NCBI GenBank assembly: GCA_018647445.1
Contig: JABGTE010000227.1
Coordinates: 1 to 43,129, forward strand
DNA length: 43,129 nucleotides
Source of the DNA: Gammaproteobacteria bacterium
Lineage (GTDB): Bacteria > Pseudomonadota > Gammaproteobacteria > Pseudomonadales > Azotimanducaceae
Direction: 5' to 3'
The translations under genes were made by a program, and so were the position numbers. Below, in pieces: positions 25,966-34,732 of the stretch. The notes beneath the pieces were generated by a model. It saw only the letters and a list, made by a program, of their open reading frames with translations. It ran no database searches and was not told where the DNA came from. Numbering within the stretch: position 1 is the first letter of the stretch; each line of letters opens with the position of its first letter.

Positions 25966-26718
25966 TTACTCAAGACCATTGCCACGGATCATTTGCTTGA
26001 TCTCATCGACGTAGTCCTGCCCCCGTTCAGAATAACGCATCAAGCCCTCTGCCATAACGTCGCCAGTAACCGCTTGACCCGCTAATTGAAGGTCTTGCCG
26101 GCGCGACCGAAGCGAGGCATAGGCCGGGTGCGAATTCAGTGTGAGCAAATAGTAAGCAACCCCAGCACGAACCGAATCAAAGGCTGCGACTTGGTGGGTT
26201 GATTCCGCACTGGCTTGTCGAGGTTTCACACCGCAGCCTTTGGTAAAGCACCAAAGGCCAAAAAAATTTCGATAGTCTCGCGCGAACCGTGAAGTACCCC
26301 AAGCTGATTCGTTCGCGGCTTGCGCCAAAGCTAATCCTTCCGGCACGACATCGACCCGAGACAATAGATCTTTTAAAGCCTCATTGTCAGACAAGACGTC
26401 TCGATTGGGAACTCGATATTTCTTAGCCAGCATTCTGATTTGTCGAACCTCAAAATCAGTATAATCTGCCGCCATGGCGGTTGCCTTAATGTCCAAAAGA
26501 GTCTGGCGCTCCGCCAGAATTAAACTGTTTTCGATTCGAATGCTTGGTCTGACAAAATCAAAAAAGGCCTGCTTTTTTTCTTCAACCAGGGCGTAAGCGG
26601 CAAAGTCAGGCACAACTTCTGGCGACACAGACCTTGGCCAGAAATTAATCGCCAGCAAGACAAAAACCAACAGAAAACCAGCCAGCATTACCGATTTGAC
26701 GTCCAGAGTCCGCTTCAA
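25966..26718 (-). CDS. Bax-like glucosaminidase-domain protein
   Basis: A 250-residue envelope protein with an N-terminal signal anchor (about residues 10-27) followed by a glucosaminidase/Bax domain. The catalytic region is LALAQAANESAWGTSRFA with the acid E137, then NFFGLWCFTKGCG, as in E. coli Bax. It probably cleaves peptidoglycan glycan strands in the periplasm. The start overlaps the stop of the upstream MFS symporter gene by four bases (ATGA), an operonic link whose meaning is unclear. Confidence 0.85.
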   Translation of the reverse strand: MKRTLDVKSVMLAGFLLVFVLLAINFWPRSVSPEVVPDFAAYALVEEKKQAFFDFVRPSIRIENSLILAERQTLLDIKATAMAADYTDFEVRQIRMLAKKYRVPNRDVLSDNEALKDLLSRVDVVPEGLALAQAANESAWGTSRFARDYRNFFGLWCFTKGCGVKPRQASAESTHQVAAFDSVRAGVAYYLLTLNSHPAYASLRSRRQDLQLAGQAVTGDVMAEGLMRYSERGQDYVDEIKQMIRGNGLE

Positions 26719-28166
26719 GGTAATCCCTCCATGCCGAGTCGCTCTTTTAATTGACGTTTGATTTCTTGGTGCCGACGCTCATCAATGCGGTAACCGAGAT
26801 ACATCAAAACTCCGAAAACGGTGAATACGGAAGTCGCGGGCCCCGCGATAAAGCCCAATAACCAAACCGTGTCCTCCGGAACCGACCCCATCGAAGCGCC
26901 TCGAGGAAATGCAATCAAATCGAGGAGCGTGCCACCAAACACGAGCCCCATCGAACTGGTCGCTTTAACCGCGAACGATCGCGCCGAGAAAATCACGCCT
27001 TCCCGACGAAAGCCCGTGTCCAGTTCATGCTCATCCGCAATATCCGCAAACATCGAATTCAGGGTGGCAAAGATAATAGGCGCCAGTACCGCCGTCACCA
27101 ACCCGCTCAAAATTAACACTACCAGCAAGCTTTGACTGCCTTGCGCAGGAAACCAAGAGACCCCGGAAAGCGACAGCACAATCGGGATATTGATATTCAG
27201 AATAACCAGTAAAGCAGACACAATGAGTGTTCGCTTTTTATCCAGCCATCGGGTCATCATCGGCAGCAGCGATAATGACAGAAACAGACCAACAAGCTGG
27301 GCCAATGGAATCCAGCGCAATTGCTCGGTTGTTAATCCCCAAAAGTGGAAGCCCATAAAAGGATTGAAAACGCCCTCAACCGACAAGACCAGTGTGCTAA
27401 GCATCATCCCAAAAAATATGGCTCGGAAAGATCGATTATTAAACGCTTCTCGGAATTCTTGAATTAACGCCGATAACCGCATCATTTGGCGGGCATCCTG
27501 ATCGACCCGCTGAACCAAGCGCGGAATCTCTCGGCGAGTCCCAATGACGCAGACAATAATCGCAAAGATCATCAAACCGGCAGCCATTAAAGACCAAGGT
27601 TCATACGCGGCTTTATTGAGCAATGCAGGGTTAAAGGCGTCCGTTGTTGGGAAAAACAAGGTGTAAGAGACGGGCACAAATAGCGCCCCACCCAAAAACC
27701 CAAAAAAAGTGCTCATGGCGTATAACGTTGAGCGCTGGTGATAGTCCTCTGCCAACTCAGCGCCTAAGGCCAGGTGGGGCACATGATAAAGCGTTAAAGC
27801 AGCCCGAACCAAGATTGCGAAACCCAGTAACCAGATAAAGTGCGCCCAATCAGACGTCATACTGGGTGGGTTAAACAAACAATAAAAGCTCAGCCCCAAC
27901 GGTAGGGCGGCCATTAATATTAGGGGATGGCGGCGCCCATACCGGGTCCGTAACTTATCCGAAAAAGAGCCTACTAAAGGATCTGAAATCGCATCAAACA
28001 GCAGCGCGATCGCGAGCGCGATTGATGTTAGCGTTGCCGAAACCCCCAGCACTTGATTGTAATAAAACAATAGAAAAACATTAAACCCTGCGTTCTTAAT
28101 AGCCTCTGCGAGTTGCCCGAAACCGAAGCTAAACATGACCGGGAAATTTAATCGATGGACCGTCAT
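26715..28166 (-). CDS. GPH-type (MelB-like) sodium/sugar symporter family MFS transporter
   Basis: A 483-residue membrane protein with about twelve hydrophobic segments. FDAISDPLVGSFSDKLRTRYGRRHP in the loop after TM2, seen here as SDPLVGSFSDKLRTRYGRR, is the signature of the glycoside-pentoside-hexuronide symporters, as is the DEHELDTGFRREGVIFSARSF-like sequence (given as DEHELDTGFRREG) before TM10. Substrate unknown. The sole partner gene is the Bax-like hydrolase with which it overlaps, so uptake of glycan-derived sugars is an attractive guess but only that. Confidence 0.87.
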   Translation of the reverse strand: MTVHRLNFPVMFSFGFGQLAEAIKNAGFNVFLLFYYNQVLGVSATLTSIALAIALLFDAISDPLVGSFSDKLRTRYGRRHPLILMAALPLGLSFYCLFNPPSMTSDWAHFIWLLGFAILVRAALTLYHVPHLALGAELAEDYHQRSTLYAMSTFFGFLGGALFVPVSYTLFFPTTDAFNPALLNKAAYEPWSLMAAGLMIFAIIVCVIGTRREIPRLVQRVDQDARQMMRLSALIQEFREAFNNRSFRAIFFGMMLSTLVLSVEGVFNPFMGFHFWGLTTEQLRWIPLAQLVGLFLSLSLLPMMTRWLDKKRTLIVSALLVILNINIPIVLSLSGVSWFPAQGSQSLLVVLILSGLVTAVLAPIIFATLNSMFADIADEHELDTGFRREGVIFSARSFAVKATSSMGLVFGGTLLDLIAFPRGASMGSVPEDTVWLLGFIAGPATSVFTVFGVLMYLGYRIDERRHQEIKRQLKERLGMEGLP

Positions 28167-28508
28167 TGACTACCAAATTGCGCGAAGACAACCCAGTCTC
28201 CGACAAATTCAGTGTCAGCACAACGTCCATTAAGCTCCAGAGAGGAACTGATCGGGCGTGATGCGCCAGTCGCTCAGTGCTGCGCCAAAGCTTGGCGCAA
28301 GATCGCCCCAAATAATGGCCACCAACTTGGCGAGATTTCAGATTTTAAACAATCGAGCAGAATACGCCGCAGGGGCGCCTGAAGAACATGCTGGCACGGC
28401 CAGCGCAAAGGCCCAGCAGGCAAATCCCGATGCCACGGCAACCATGTCAGGACGATCACCCGACGAGCAATCGCTTGTCCTTGGGGCATCGACATTCTAA
28501 GTTCGTGA
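28167..28508. other. 342-base intergenic region with a palindrome
   Basis: Overlapping 80-residue open frames occur on both strands (plus 28258-28500 and minus 28274-28519), but neither resembles a known protein and each may be the shadow of the other. A strong palindrome lies at 28281-28299. I do not support a gene here. Confidence 0.45.
28281..28299. repeat. Palindrome TGCGCCAA-AGC-TTGGCGCA
   Basis: A perfect 8-bp inverted repeat with a three-base centre lies between the NSS transporter stop and the start of the GPH symporter, both on the minus strand. No T-run follows on either side. It could be an operator for the symporter, a weak terminator for the transporter, or a REP-like element. 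Confidence 0.5.
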
Positions 28509-29858
28509 TCAGGTTGCAAGACCTGAGATCAGAATCACCAAAATAACACAGGGCAACGGGTATTTGAGCAGCCCGTACCAAAGTCGAAACTGCCAGGCGC
28601 GCGGGAAGACCACCTCCGCCGCAAGCTGATCCCGTTTAAGAACCCAACCAGCGAAAACGGCAATCAATAATCCTCCGACAGGTAATAGCAATTGATTGGA
28701 TATAAAATCGATCAAACCGTTTAAATCGCGGCCCCAAATTTGAAGACTCGACCAGGCGCTGTAGGTCAAAATACTCACCAGCGATACGAAAATAAGAGAC
28801 AGCACCATCAAACACGTGCTTTTCAAACGACTCATGCCCGTTAACCGCGCAAGCGTCGCCACTAGCGGTTCCACAAACCCGACCATCGAGGTCATCGCTG
28901 CAACCGACAGCAGCAAGAAAAACAGGCCACCGACCAACGCACCCAAGGGCAGCTGGCCAAAAGCAATGGGCAACACTTTAAAAATGAGCCCAACCCCCCC
29001 GGCCGGATCCAATCCGTACCGGAAGACCAAAGGGAAAATCATTAAACCGGCCAAAAGCGCGATGGCGGTATCGGCAACGATAATCAAGAATCCATAACGC
29101 ACAATGGACTGCCCGGGCGGCAGATAGGCGCCAAAAATCATGAGTCCGGCCATGGCAACGCCGATTGAAAAGAAGGCTTGTCCAATGGCCGCCAAAAAGA
29201 CTTGCGGCGTGATCTTTGAAAAATCTGCTTGGAACAGATAGTCCCAACCCACCCAAAAACTTGGGTGAAACGCGTTATACACGACCAGCCCAACCATTAG
29301 TAAAAACAGCAGTGGCATGAGCACCCGAACAGCGCGTTCGATGCCCTTTTGAACACCGCCTGAAATGATGATGCCAGTCAGGATCATCGCGAGCGCCATC
29401 CACAAAAACATGGTCAAAGGGCTGGCGAGCAGTGCCTCGAAATATGCATTGGACGTGTTCTGATCGATCGCTGAGAAAGCGCCACTGGATGCCGACCAAA
29501 GGTAGTAAAGCACCCAGCCCGCAACCGTTGCATAGGTCGCCATAATTAAAAATGCGGTCAACAGATTCAAACCGCCCACCCATCGCCAGAGTGGCGCCGC
29601 GCCAGAGGCTTTGGCAAGTCTGCCGAAGGTCTGAAGCGGATCCCCTTGCCCCCGTCGACCGAGGGCAATCTCAGACATGACAATCGGCAGTCCAATAATG
29701 AGCACACAGGCGAGGTACACCAAGACAAACGCTGCACCGCCGTTTTCCCCAGTGATATAGGGAAACCGCCAGATATTACCGAGACCAACCGCAAAGCCAA
29801 CCGCCGCCATTAAAAAACCTAAGGGCGTTTTAAATGTTTCTTGTTTGATAAACCTAAT
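28509..29858 (-). CDS. Sodium-dependent NSS/SNF-family transporter, start codon uncertain
   Basis: A neurotransmitter:sodium symporter family protein, at least 433 residues from the ATG at 29810, with about twelve hydrophobic segments. Sodium-site sequence FAVGLGNIWRFPY in TM1 is diagnostic. Homologues begin about 15-20 residues further upstream, with a sequence like ETWGSRLGFIL. The frame upstream of the ATG continues that conservation (QETFKTPLGFLMAAVGF) but contains no ATG, GTG or TTG before the stop at 29868-29870. ATT at 29858 and ATC at 29849 are the only near-canonical candidates; I give 29858 as the outer limit. It is divergent from htpX. Likely imports amino acids. Confidence 0.8.
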   Translation of the reverse strand: MRFIKQETFKTPLGFLMAAVGFAVGLGNIWRFPYITGENGGAAFVLVYLACVLIIGLPIVMSEIALGRRGQGDPLQTFGRLAKASGAAPLWRWVGGLNLLTAFLIMATYATVAGWVLYYLWSASSGAFSAIDQNTSNAYFEALLASPLTMFLWMALAMILTGIIISGGVQKGIERAVRVLMPLLFLLMVGLVVYNAFHPSFWVGWDYLFQADFSKITPQVFLAAIGQAFFSIGVAMAGLMIFGAYLPPGQSIVRYGFLIIVADTAIALLAGLMIFPLVFRYGLDPAGGVGLIFKVLPIAFGQLPLGALVGGLFFLLLSVAAMTSMVGFVEPLVATLARLTGMSRLKSTCLMVLSLIFVSLVSILTYSAWSSLQIWGRDLNGLIDFISNQLLLPVGGLLIAVFAGWVLKRDQLAAEVVFPRAWQFRLWYGLLKYPLPCVILVILISGLAT

Positions 29859-30182
29859 CCCCGCTAATTAAGTGATTGATTGAGAGCCGCTCGCAGCAAC
29901 CTCTGGTTTTTAAATGCCAGACGCTTTTATCGATGCGCTGGGACATGACGCATCAGCACTATCGTTAAGACGAGTGATCAGGTCTGCTTGAATTCATTGC
30001 GGGCTCAACGAGCCTGCACCCTTTCTGGCCAAACATCGTACAATTGACGCGCCCTGCAAGGACAGGTTAACCCGGCGCACATTGATGTCAACCGACGCGC
30101 CAAAGCAAGCCATACCAAAAGCTAAAAGACCTGATTTCTTCAACAGTCGGCCCAATTAACTCATTAAAGAGGCGTAACGCAC
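29859..30182. other. Intergenic region between divergent NSS transporter and htpX
   Basis: About 320 bases without a supported gene. Promoters for both divergent genes should lie here; I see no element close enough to consensus to call. AGAGGCG precedes the htpX ATG at 30183. Confidence 0.45.
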
Positions 30183-31070
30183 ATGTTCCGAATTATTATT
30201 TTCTCCGCGGCGAACCTTGGTATTTTGCTGGTTATGGGCGTTTTGTTTCAGCTCATTGGCCTCGATATCTGGCTCGTACAAAGCGGCACTGGTGTTAACA
30301 CCGCGGGCGTATTGGCATTTGCGGCCTGCCTTGGTTTCGGAGGCGCCTTTATCTCGCTCGCCTTATCAAAATTTATGGCGAAACGCGGCATGGGCGTTCA
30401 ATTGATTACCACGCCTGGAACCGCTCAGGAGCGCTGGTTGATTGATACTGTCCACCGCCAGGCGAAAAAGGTTGGGATCACAGCACCAGAAGTTGGCATC
30501 TTTCAACAACCACAACCCAATGCATTTGCAACGGGCATGACCCGCAACCGCTCGCTGGTGGCCGTCTCGACCGGTCTTCTTAACACCATGAGCCAAGATG
30601 AGGTTGAAGCCGTTTTGGGGCATGAGGTCGCGCACGTCGCCAATGGCGATATGATCACCATGGCACTGCTGCAAGGTCTCCTCAATACTTTCGTCATTTT
30701 CTTATCTCGCCTCGCTGGCTTTTTTGTTGATAAGTTCATTCTCAAGAACCAGCGCGGTTTAGGCATCGGTTATTTCGTTACCTCAATTATTGCGCAGATT
30801 TTTCTGTCGTGCGTTGCAACCGTGATTGCGCTTTGGTTTTCACGACGACGGGAGTTCAGGGCCGATGAAGGGGGCGCCCGTTTAGCCGGCAAACAAAAAA
30901 TGATCAGTGCTTTGAAAAAACTTCAGCAGGTTCAAGAGCCACAAGATTTACCAGGCGAATTTGCAGCCTTTGGGATCTCAGGGTCTCGGAGCGGGATCAG
31001 CCAACTCTTCCTCAGTCACCCGCCGCTTGAGCAACGCATCGAGACGTTACAACGCGCCCAGATCCTCTGA
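30183..31070 (+). CDS. htpX: HtpX membrane metalloprotease (M48)
   Basis: A 295-residue inner-membrane zinc endopeptidase that degrades misfolded membrane proteins with FtsH. Two N-terminal membrane segments (about residues 4-27 and 40-62), the zinc motif GHEVAHVANGD with H147, E148 and H151, two more membrane segments after it, and RREFRADEGGARL carrying the third zinc ligand, all match HtpX. Length is as in E. coli (293). ATG 30183 is preceded by AGAGGCG. No sign of heat-shock promoter is called. Confidence 0.95.
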   Translation: MFRIIIFSAANLGILLVMGVLFQLIGLDIWLVQSGTGVNTAGVLAFAACLGFGGAFISLALSKFMAKRGMGVQLITTPGTAQERWLIDTVHRQAKKVGITAPEVGIFQQPQPNAFATGMTRNRSLVAVSTGLLNTMSQDEVEAVLGHEVAHVANGDMITMALLQGLLNTFVIFLSRLAGFFVDKFILKNQRGLGIGYFVTSIIAQIFLSCVATVIALWFSRRREFRADEGGARLAGKQKMISALKKLQQVQEPQDLPGEFAAFGISGSRSGISQLFLSHPPLEQRIETLQRAQIL

Positions 31071-31143
31071 AGCAATCCTTTATTGAGCCTAGAGGCAGAC
31101 TTGGGTAGGGTTACGGCACTTAAAAATCATCGAGCGACGCCCT

Positions 31144-32301
31144 ATGCCTGAAGCCAGCGACATTACTGATATCCGCCACGCGGTCAGACAACTCTGTGCC
31201 AAATTCGGCGAATCCTATTGGCTCGATCTAGATCGTGACCGAGGCTACCCCACGGAATTCGTTCAAGCCCTCACCGACAGCGGATTCCTCACCGTTTTGA
31301 TCCCGGAGGCCTATGGCGGGTCCGGACTTGGCGTATATGAGGCATCCATCATCATGGAGGAAGTCTGTCGGTCCGGGGCTCATGCGGGCGCGTGTCATGC
31401 GCAGATGTACGTCATGGGTTCAGTGTTGAGGCATGGCAGTGAAGCACAAAAACAGCATTATTTACCGAAAATTGCGGCTGGTGAATTGCGGCTGCAAAGC
31501 TTTGGGGTCACTGAGCCGACAACCGGCACCGATACCACGAGCTTAAAAACGACCGCCAGACTGGATGGCGATCATTATGTGGTCAATGGGCAGAAGGTCT
31601 GGATTAGCCGAATTGAGCATTCAGATTTAATGGTGCTCCTTGCGCGTACGACCCCGAAAGAGGAAACCAACAAAAAGACTGAAGGTTTATCCGCCTTTAT
31701 CGTTGATGTCGGTAAAGCCGTCGGTAATGGCCTCGAGATCCGGCCCATTGATTCCATGATCAATCACCATTCCTGCGAATTGTTCTTTGATGATTTAAAG
31801 ATCCCGCGCGAAAACCTCCTCGGTGTTGAGGGCCAAGGCTTCAAAGTCATTCTCGATGGTATGAATGCAGAACGCATTTTAATTGCTGCAGAATGTGTCG
31901 GCGATGGCCGATACTTCATTGATAAAGCAAGCCGCTATGCGACCGACCGGGTGGTCTTCGATCGACCAATTGGCCAAAACCAAGGTGTGCAGTTCCCAAT
32001 TGCACGGTGTTACACAGAGGTTGAAGCTGCGTGGTTAATGGTCGAGAAGGCGGCACACCTTTTTGACGCTGGCGAGGCTTGCGGCGCTGAAGCTAATATG
32101 GCGAAAATGCTGGCGTCGGAGGCGTCTTGGCGAGCGGGGGATGTCTGTATGCAAACCCACGGCGGCTTTGCCTTTGCAAAGGAATACCATATCGAACGCA
32201 AGTTTCGAGAAACCCGTCTTTACCAAATCGCGCCGATCTCAACCAATTTGATTTTGAGCTTCATCGGCGAGCATGTCCTGAAGATGCCGCGATCGTTTTA
32301 A
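31144..32301 (+). CDS. Acyl-CoA dehydrogenase family protein
   Basis: A 385-residue FAD enzyme with N-terminal, middle and C-terminal ACAD domains. FGVTEPTTGTDTTSLKT (about residues 121-137) is the FAD/substrate strand, and LGVEGQGFKVILDGMNAERI is the conserved start of the C-terminal helical domain. The C-terminal block reads THGGFAFAKEYHIERKFRET, then LYQIAPISTN in place of the YEGTSEI motif, so the catalytic glutamate of medium-chain enzymes is not at its usual site. The substrate may be a branched or unusual acyl-CoA. It is separate from the other ACAD at 14918, and no partner genes adjoin it except htpX 73 bases upstream. Confidence 0.9.
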   Translation: MPEASDITDIRHAVRQLCAKFGESYWLDLDRDRGYPTEFVQALTDSGFLTVLIPEAYGGSGLGVYEASIIMEEVCRSGAHAGACHAQMYVMGSVLRHGSEAQKQHYLPKIAAGELRLQSFGVTEPTTGTDTTSLKTTARLDGDHYVVNGQKVWISRIEHSDLMVLLARTTPKEETNKKTEGLSAFIVDVGKAVGNGLEIRPIDSMINHHSCELFFDDLKIPRENLLGVEGQGFKVILDGMNAERILIAAECVGDGRYFIDKASRYATDRVVFDRPIGQNQGVQFPIARCYTEVEAAWLMVEKAAHLFDAGEACGAEANMAKMLASEASWRAGDVCMQTHGGFAFAKEYHIERKFRETRLYQIAPISTNLILSFIGEHVLKMPRSF

Positions 32302-32344
32302 TCACTTTAAGCGTCTCTGGTATTGGCGTCTCTGACGTTGCGCC

Positions 32345-33154
32345 TCAAGTAAGGTGATCGCCAACACTGATTCGACCAAGTTTGAGCGGCGCAACATAGG
32401 TACCAAACATGACGCCGCCGGCATAACCGTTGTTACGCCGGCGATAGCGGCTCAAAGTCCGTAACGGCTCCTTACTGGCCAGATCAGTTGAACCCTCTGG
32501 TGCTTGATCAAAAGTCGTCACAGCGCACCGCTCACAAGCGGTCACGGCTTCAAAGGTCACACCACCGACGCTCAGCGCATCGAGATCGTCTTCGGCATAG
32601 GCCGGGAGTCCTGAGACCACAATATTGGCTCGAAATCGGTCCATGGGTACCGTCGCTTCCAGTCGCCGATTTAAATCATCAAGCGATGCTTGATTCGTTA
32701 ACAGAAGCGGCGCGACATCCACCGTTTTTGATTGCACCGTGCCTTCAAGACGCGCAAATACCGGCAAGGGAATCGATATGGCCTCGCCTGCCGCCGCTTT
32801 AACCAAGCGCAACGGTTTGCCGAACATCTCAGTGAGCCAACGCGCAACGGGTTCTCCGAGATCAATAACCCCGATGGCTCTACCGATCAACGTCATCGGC
32901 TCTTTTTCTCGGGATTCGTCAAAGGGCACTTGAAAGGGCTTCCCGCCTCTGAAAGTCAGCGTTAACTGCCCTGCTTGCCAGGTTGCAGACAGATCTTTCA
33001 ACGCGCGTAGACTTTTTTGACTTTGCGGCACCCCGCTGTCGGTCAAGACAAATTGTCGATCGCCCTCAAAACCCTCTATGCTAAAATTGGCCACATCAAG
33101 TGCTTGACCTCGACAACCCTTAATTGGATAAATCCATAAACTGTCAACGCGCAT
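32345..33154 (-). CDS. MOSC-domain protein (YcbX-like, without ferredoxin domain)
   Basis: A 269-residue protein with an N-terminal MOSC_N beta-barrel (LWIYPIKGCRGQAL, residues about 6-19; GFEGDRQFVL) and a C-terminal MOSC domain (FRANIVVSGLPAYAEDDL and the conserved cysteine region TACERCAVTTFDQ). MOSC proteins carry or bind molybdenum cofactor; YcbX reduces N-hydroxylated compounds. The 2Fe-2S ferredoxin domain at the C-terminus of E. coli YcbX is missing, so a separate electron donor would be needed. Start at ATG 33154 because AGGAGG lies six bases upstream; the upstream ATG has none. Convergent with the ACAD gene. Confidence 0.87.
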   Translation of the reverse strand: MRVDSLWIYPIKGCRGQALDVANFSIEGFEGDRQFVLTDSGVPQSQKSLRALKDLSATWQAGQLTLTFRGGKPFQVPFDESREKEPMTLIGRAIGVIDLGEPVARWLTEMFGKPLRLVKAAAGEAISIPLPVFARLEGTVQSKTVDVAPLLLTNQASLDDLNRRLEATVPMDRFRANIVVSGLPAYAEDDLDALSVGGVTFEAVTACERCAVTTFDQAPEGSTDLASKEPLRTLSRYRRRNNGYAGGVMFGTYVAPLKLGRISVGDHLT

Positions 33155-33160
33155 TACCAA

Positions 33161-33166
33161 CCTCCT
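33161..33166 (-). promoter_or_regulatory. Shine-Dalgarno site deciding the MOSC start
   Basis: A perfect AGGAGG on the minus strand is six bases before ATG 33154. Confidence 0.7.
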
Positions 33167-33201
33167 GTGAGCCAATCCACCAATTGATAAGATAGTCCAC
33201 C

Positions 33202-33969
33202 ATGAGCCAGAGCACCACGAATAATACCCGGATCACTATTTTGGAACGATTTCGTGGCCCGCCTACCTCGGGACATGGCGGCTACGTCAGCGGTCGATTT
33301 GCAGCCTTCGTCGATCTCAATGCTGACGAAAGTGCTGAAGTAACGCTGCGGTCGCCTATTCCACTCGATCAATCGATGTCGGTCTTGTTCGACCAAGATA
33401 GCCCGAGCAACTGCCGCATCCAAGACAACGATACATTGATTGCCGAAGTCCGGGCCGTGCAGCACCCCTTAGCGGTCCCCAACCCACCCGACTGGACTCA
33501 AACCCTAGCAGCAGAATCTAAATCCGCTGCATTGATGCCCAACATCAATCCGCTTTTACCAGGCCAGCAAGGTTTTCATCCGATCTGTTTTTGTTGTGGT
33601 CCCGAGCACGCTGAAGGGCTAAAAATTTTCGTCGCCCCGGTTGGTCGTCAAGTATCAGCCATCTGGGAAACTAAAACCGAATGGGGGGACGACGCAGGAA
33701 ATCTCCCACATGCCTTCCTCTGGACCGCACTGGATTGCCCTGGACAGTATGCTTTTTTGGCAGAAGGTATTCGCACCGGCCTACTGGGCCGCATGACGGC
33801 CAAAGTAATCACCGCCCCAAGGGCCGGCAGCCAACTGCAAATCACCGCATGGACCATCGAAATCGCGGGTAAAAAGCACCTCGCGGGCTCTGCCTTATTC
33901 GACGATCAGCAAACCCTGTTGGCTTATGCCACAACTCTTTGGATTGGAAGACAACCCCTAAGGCTCTAG
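33202..33969 (+). CDS. Hotdog-fold protein, PaaI/4HBT-like, probably double hotdog
   Basis: A 255-residue protein. The motif FCCGPEHAEGLKIFV (about residues 132-146) matches the CxxCG..H..GL start of many thioesterase-like hotdog proteins, followed by PHAFLWTALDCPGQYAF and LGRMTAKVITAPRAGSQLQI, which fit the rest of that fold. The N-terminal 110 residues (GHGGYVSGRFAAFVD and a following beta pattern) resemble a first hotdog repeat, so a double-hotdog acyl-CoA hydrolase-like protein is suggested. No catalytic residues could be assigned. It lies divergent from the MOSC gene. Confidence 0.65.
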   Translation: MSQSTTNNTRITILERFRGPPTSGHGGYVSGRFAAFVDLNADESAEVTLRSPIPLDQSMSVLFDQDSPSNCRIQDNDTLIAEVRAVQHPLAVPNPPDWTQTLAAESKSAALMPNINPLLPGQQGFHPICFCCGPEHAEGLKIFVAPVGRQVSAIWETKTEWGDDAGNLPHAFLWTALDCPGQYAFLAEGIRTGLLGRMTAKVITAPRAGSQLQITAWTIEIAGKKHLAGSALFDDQQTLLAYATTLWIGRQPLRL

Positions 33970-33984
33970 CCCACCTAAAGTAAT

Positions 33985-34599
33985 CTAGGCCACTTGCATG
34001 GCGCGCCAAGCGGTTCGCCCCATCGAGACAGCCGACCGAGTAAAGAGCGCCAGCAAAAACACCGCGACGATAAGGTCTGGGTACGCCGAACCGGTCCAAT
34101 ACACTAAGACCGCGGTCACAATCACCCCAAAACCCTCCAACACATCATTACGGGAACATTCCCAAACCGACGCCATATTGACGTCATCTGAGCGATGAGG
34201 CGTCAGCAACATCAGACAAAAACTGTTTGCCACCAAATTTAATACCGCCGCAATCCCCATGGTCTCAACAATAGGCACCTCTGGATTCAAGCCCTTCAAG
34301 ATGAGTTGCATCAAAACCGCGACCGCCGCAAACCCAATGAGAACACTTTTAAACATAGCTGCCTTGGCTTTGACCTGCACACTCGCGCCAACAACCGCCA
34401 AACTCACCATATAGGCCAACGCATCTCCAAAATTATCAAGCGTGCCGGAGAGCAATGCGGAGGACCCACTCATCACGGACCCAGCAACCATCATCACAAA
34501 AGTCGCCAGGTTGATCAGCATCACCCAGATTAAGACTCGGCGCTGGCGAACGGCGAGGCGACCAACATCTATCAATTCTTCACAACAACCCGTGCTCAT
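33985..34599 (-). CDS. Cation diffusion facilitator (CDF) family transporter
   Basis: A 204-residue membrane protein with five or six hydrophobic segments. TM2 ends in GTLDNFGDALAYMVSL with the CDF metal-site aspartates D55 and D59, and WECSRNDVLEGFGVIVTAVLVYWTG matches the TM5 region, although the usual HxxxD pair there reads differently (NDVLE). It would export or exchange divalent metals (Zn, Co, Cd, Mn or Fe). It is shorter than full CDFs (about 300 residues) because the cytoplasmic C-terminal domain is absent. Two cysteines at 5-6 (CCEE) could bind metal. Upstream lies a hairpin-like repeat at 34631-34653. Confidence 0.8.
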   Translation of the reverse strand: MSTGCCEELIDVGRLAVRQRRVLIWVMLINLATFVMMVAGSVMSGSSALLSGTLDNFGDALAYMVSLAVVGASVQVKAKAAMFKSVLIGFAAVAVLMQLILKGLNPEVPIVETMGIAAVLNLVANSFCLMLLTPHRSDDVNMASVWECSRNDVLEGFGVIVTAVLVYWTGSAYPDLIVAVFLLALFTRSAVSMGRTAWRAMQVA

Positions 34600-34630
34600 T
34601 ACTTCTACCTAACCGACCTGCTAGATTTAG

Positions 34631-34653
34631 CGTTCATCATAGCAAGATGAACG
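34631..34653. promoter_or_regulatory. Inverted repeat CGTTCATC / GATGAACG upstream of the CDF gene
   Basis: A perfect 8-bp inverted repeat with a seven-base centre lies 31 bases upstream of the CDF transporter start on the divergent side. It could be a metalloregulator operator or a hairpin. Nothing more specific is recognisable. Confidence 0.45.
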
Positions 34654-34732
34654 ACCGCGGACGTAGTTGCATCCCGGCCTTAATTTCGCTACAAAGAAGA
34701 CCCGTTATGGTCACACCCAGGAAAGAAACGCG

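Noticed and set aside
28258-28519. Overlapping open frames on both strands in the NSS/GPH gap
   Set aside because: Each may be the shadow of the other; neither has a ribosome site or recognisable sequence.
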